Assembly (NCBI RefSeq): GCF_036825535.1
Contig: NZ_CP098812.1
Coordinates: 1,488,001 to 1,552,000, forward strand
Direction: 5' to 3'
DNA: 64,000 nucleotides
Source of the DNA: Parasalinivibrio latis
Lineage (GTDB): Bacteria > Pseudomonadota > Gammaproteobacteria > Enterobacterales > Vibrionaceae
The translations under genes were made by a program, and so were the position numbers. Below the pieces are notes generated by a model. It was not told the origin of the DNA and did no database searches. It saw only the letters and a list, made by a program, of their open reading frames with translations. This document shows positions 63,367-64,000 of this stretch, piece by piece (position 1 is the first letter of the stretch; every line of letters begins with the position of its first letter).

Positions 63367-64000
63367 GGCAGGTCTCCTTTGCAGTTTCAGGGGTGGCTGC
63401 CGGGATATCATCCAATCCCATCAGGCCCTGGTATATCCACTGGGTAAATTCACTTTCGCGCAGGGCGTCCCCCCAGGCGATTGGCCGGATACCTTTCCAG
63501 CGCTCTTCGAGGAAATGGTTGAGTAAGTGACTGGCACCGTTGCCATCAGTTTTGCCGTATTCCGCGAAAAGCCCTGCTGCCCGGTATGAGCATAATTCTC
63601 CCTGGCAAGGCCCCATACCAAGCCGGGTACGGCGGCGGAGATCAACCAGGTTGTCGACATGAAGTTCGTTCAGGGCGTATTCGATTTCTCCGCATGTGAC
63701 CATTTCACATTCGCAGATTACTGACTGGCTGCGAGCGTCTTCTTTGAGGAATTTTTCAGCACGCTCACCGTGACGGTAGATGGCTGACTGGTATACCGGT
63801 TTTGCAATGCTTGCGGTACGTTTAACCGGCTTTTCTTCTTCTGAACCGGGCAGGGGTTTGGTATGTGTTGAACAGGCAACCGTATTTCCCAGTTTCTTCG
63901 CCAGCAAGTCTGTGGTCCACTCAGCCATCATCCGGTAAGTCATCAGTTTGCCACCGGTAATGGTAACGAAGCCTTTCATACCGTCGCGATCTTCATGGTC
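63356..64000 (-). CDS. glpA: anaerobic glycerol-3-phosphate dehydrogenase subunit A (3' part)
   Basis: C-terminal ~214 residues; the gene starts beyond the window and the frame is open to base 64000. GFVTITGGKLMTYRMMAEWT, the cysteine motif VICECEMVTCGEIEYAL with LGMGPCQGELCSYRAAGL (Fer2_BFD-like iron-sulfur domain), and ERWKGIRPIAWGDALRESEF are GlpA-specific. Catalytic subunit oxidising glycerol-3-phosphate to dihydroxyacetone phosphate during anaerobic growth. Confidence 0.95.
   Translation of the reverse strand, partial: DHEDRDGMKGFVTITGGKLMTYRMMAEWTTDLLAKKLGNTVACSTHTKPLPGSEEEKPVKRTASIAKPVYQSAIYRHGERAEKFLKEDARSQSVICECEMVTCGEIEYALNELHVDNLVDLRRRTRLGMGPCQGELCSYRAAGLFAEYGKTDGNGASHLLNHFLEERWKGIRPIAWGDALRESEFTQWIYQGLMGLDDIPAATPETAKETCHEV

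Noticed and set aside
1..64000. CRISPR arrays, rRNA or tRNA genes
   Set aside because: No regularly spaced repeats and no rRNA- or tRNA-like segments were seen on reading both strands; a tool run could still find a tRNA that I missed.

Overview
The window looks like chromosomal DNA from a marine gammaproteobacterium of the Vibrionaceae (inference). Supporting points are the gene content (VarA/UvrY-uvrC-pgsA, sdaC-sdaA, a class I fumarase, two MCPs, a DGC/PDE pair, glpABC), the enterobacterial/vibrio gene order yccA-tusE-yccX-rlmI-yccT, and moderate GC. A Grimontia/Enterovibrio/Photobacterium-like host fits best, but I cannot fix the genus from sequence alone. Coding density is high and nearly every operon ends in a clear Rho-independent terminator.

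Layout. 1-5280: 2-methylcitrate (propionate) operon prpB(partial)-prpC-prpD-prpE. 5281-11744: the yccT / rlmI / acylphosphatase / tusE / yccA neighbourhood, with an MCP and an arginase inserted. 11978-16208: four-gene polar amino-acid ABC transporter (AapJQMP type). 16209-17138: long gene-free spacer. 17139-20285: response regulator uvrY/varA, uvrC, pgsA. 20678-25586: YbjL-type transporter, grxA, Fe-ADH, a 267-bp MITE, nfsA. 25750-27924: two carboxylate transporters (YhjX/OFA and SatP). 27993-31381: a translationally coupled c-di-GMP pair (GGDEF then EAL). 31645-36728: serine catabolism (sdaC, serine deaminase), NUDIX hydrolase and pabB. 37089-40092: fumarase and two GNAT acetyltransferases separated by a decayed MITE copy. 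40163-43165: a second MCP and an Alx/TerC membrane protein preceded by a yybP-ykoY (manganese) riboswitch. 43304-51607: an accessory metabolic stretch holding a DmdA-like folate-dependent demethylase, a MetF-like reductase, formate-THF ligase, a lipoprotein, and a divergent AraC regulator/PhyH dioxygenase pair. 51657-57680: ygiQ whose 5' end has been rebuilt by an integrated and then decayed prophage/island (integrase fragment, phage-like tail fragment, DUF4240, GrpB, NERD), then a tiny CCGSC protein. 57886-60113: divergent LysR/YnfM-like MFS pair. 60196-60683: Zur-type rpmE2-rpmJ2 (zinc-free ribosomal proteins). 60776-64000: glpABC (glpA partial).

How it works together. Much of the window is carbon and C1 catabolism: propionate, serine, acetate/succinate, fumarate, glycerol-3-phosphate, amino-acid uptake, and a probable methyl-group oxidation cassette. 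Signalling (two MCPs, VarA, DGC/PDE) and metal homeostasis (Mn riboswitch, Zur box) are interspersed. The most interesting items are the 44137-48357 C1 cassette with unknown methyl donor, the Mn riboswitch that also corrects the alx start, the integration scar at ygiQ, the MITE pair, and a structured intergenic region after prpE that could be a small RNA.
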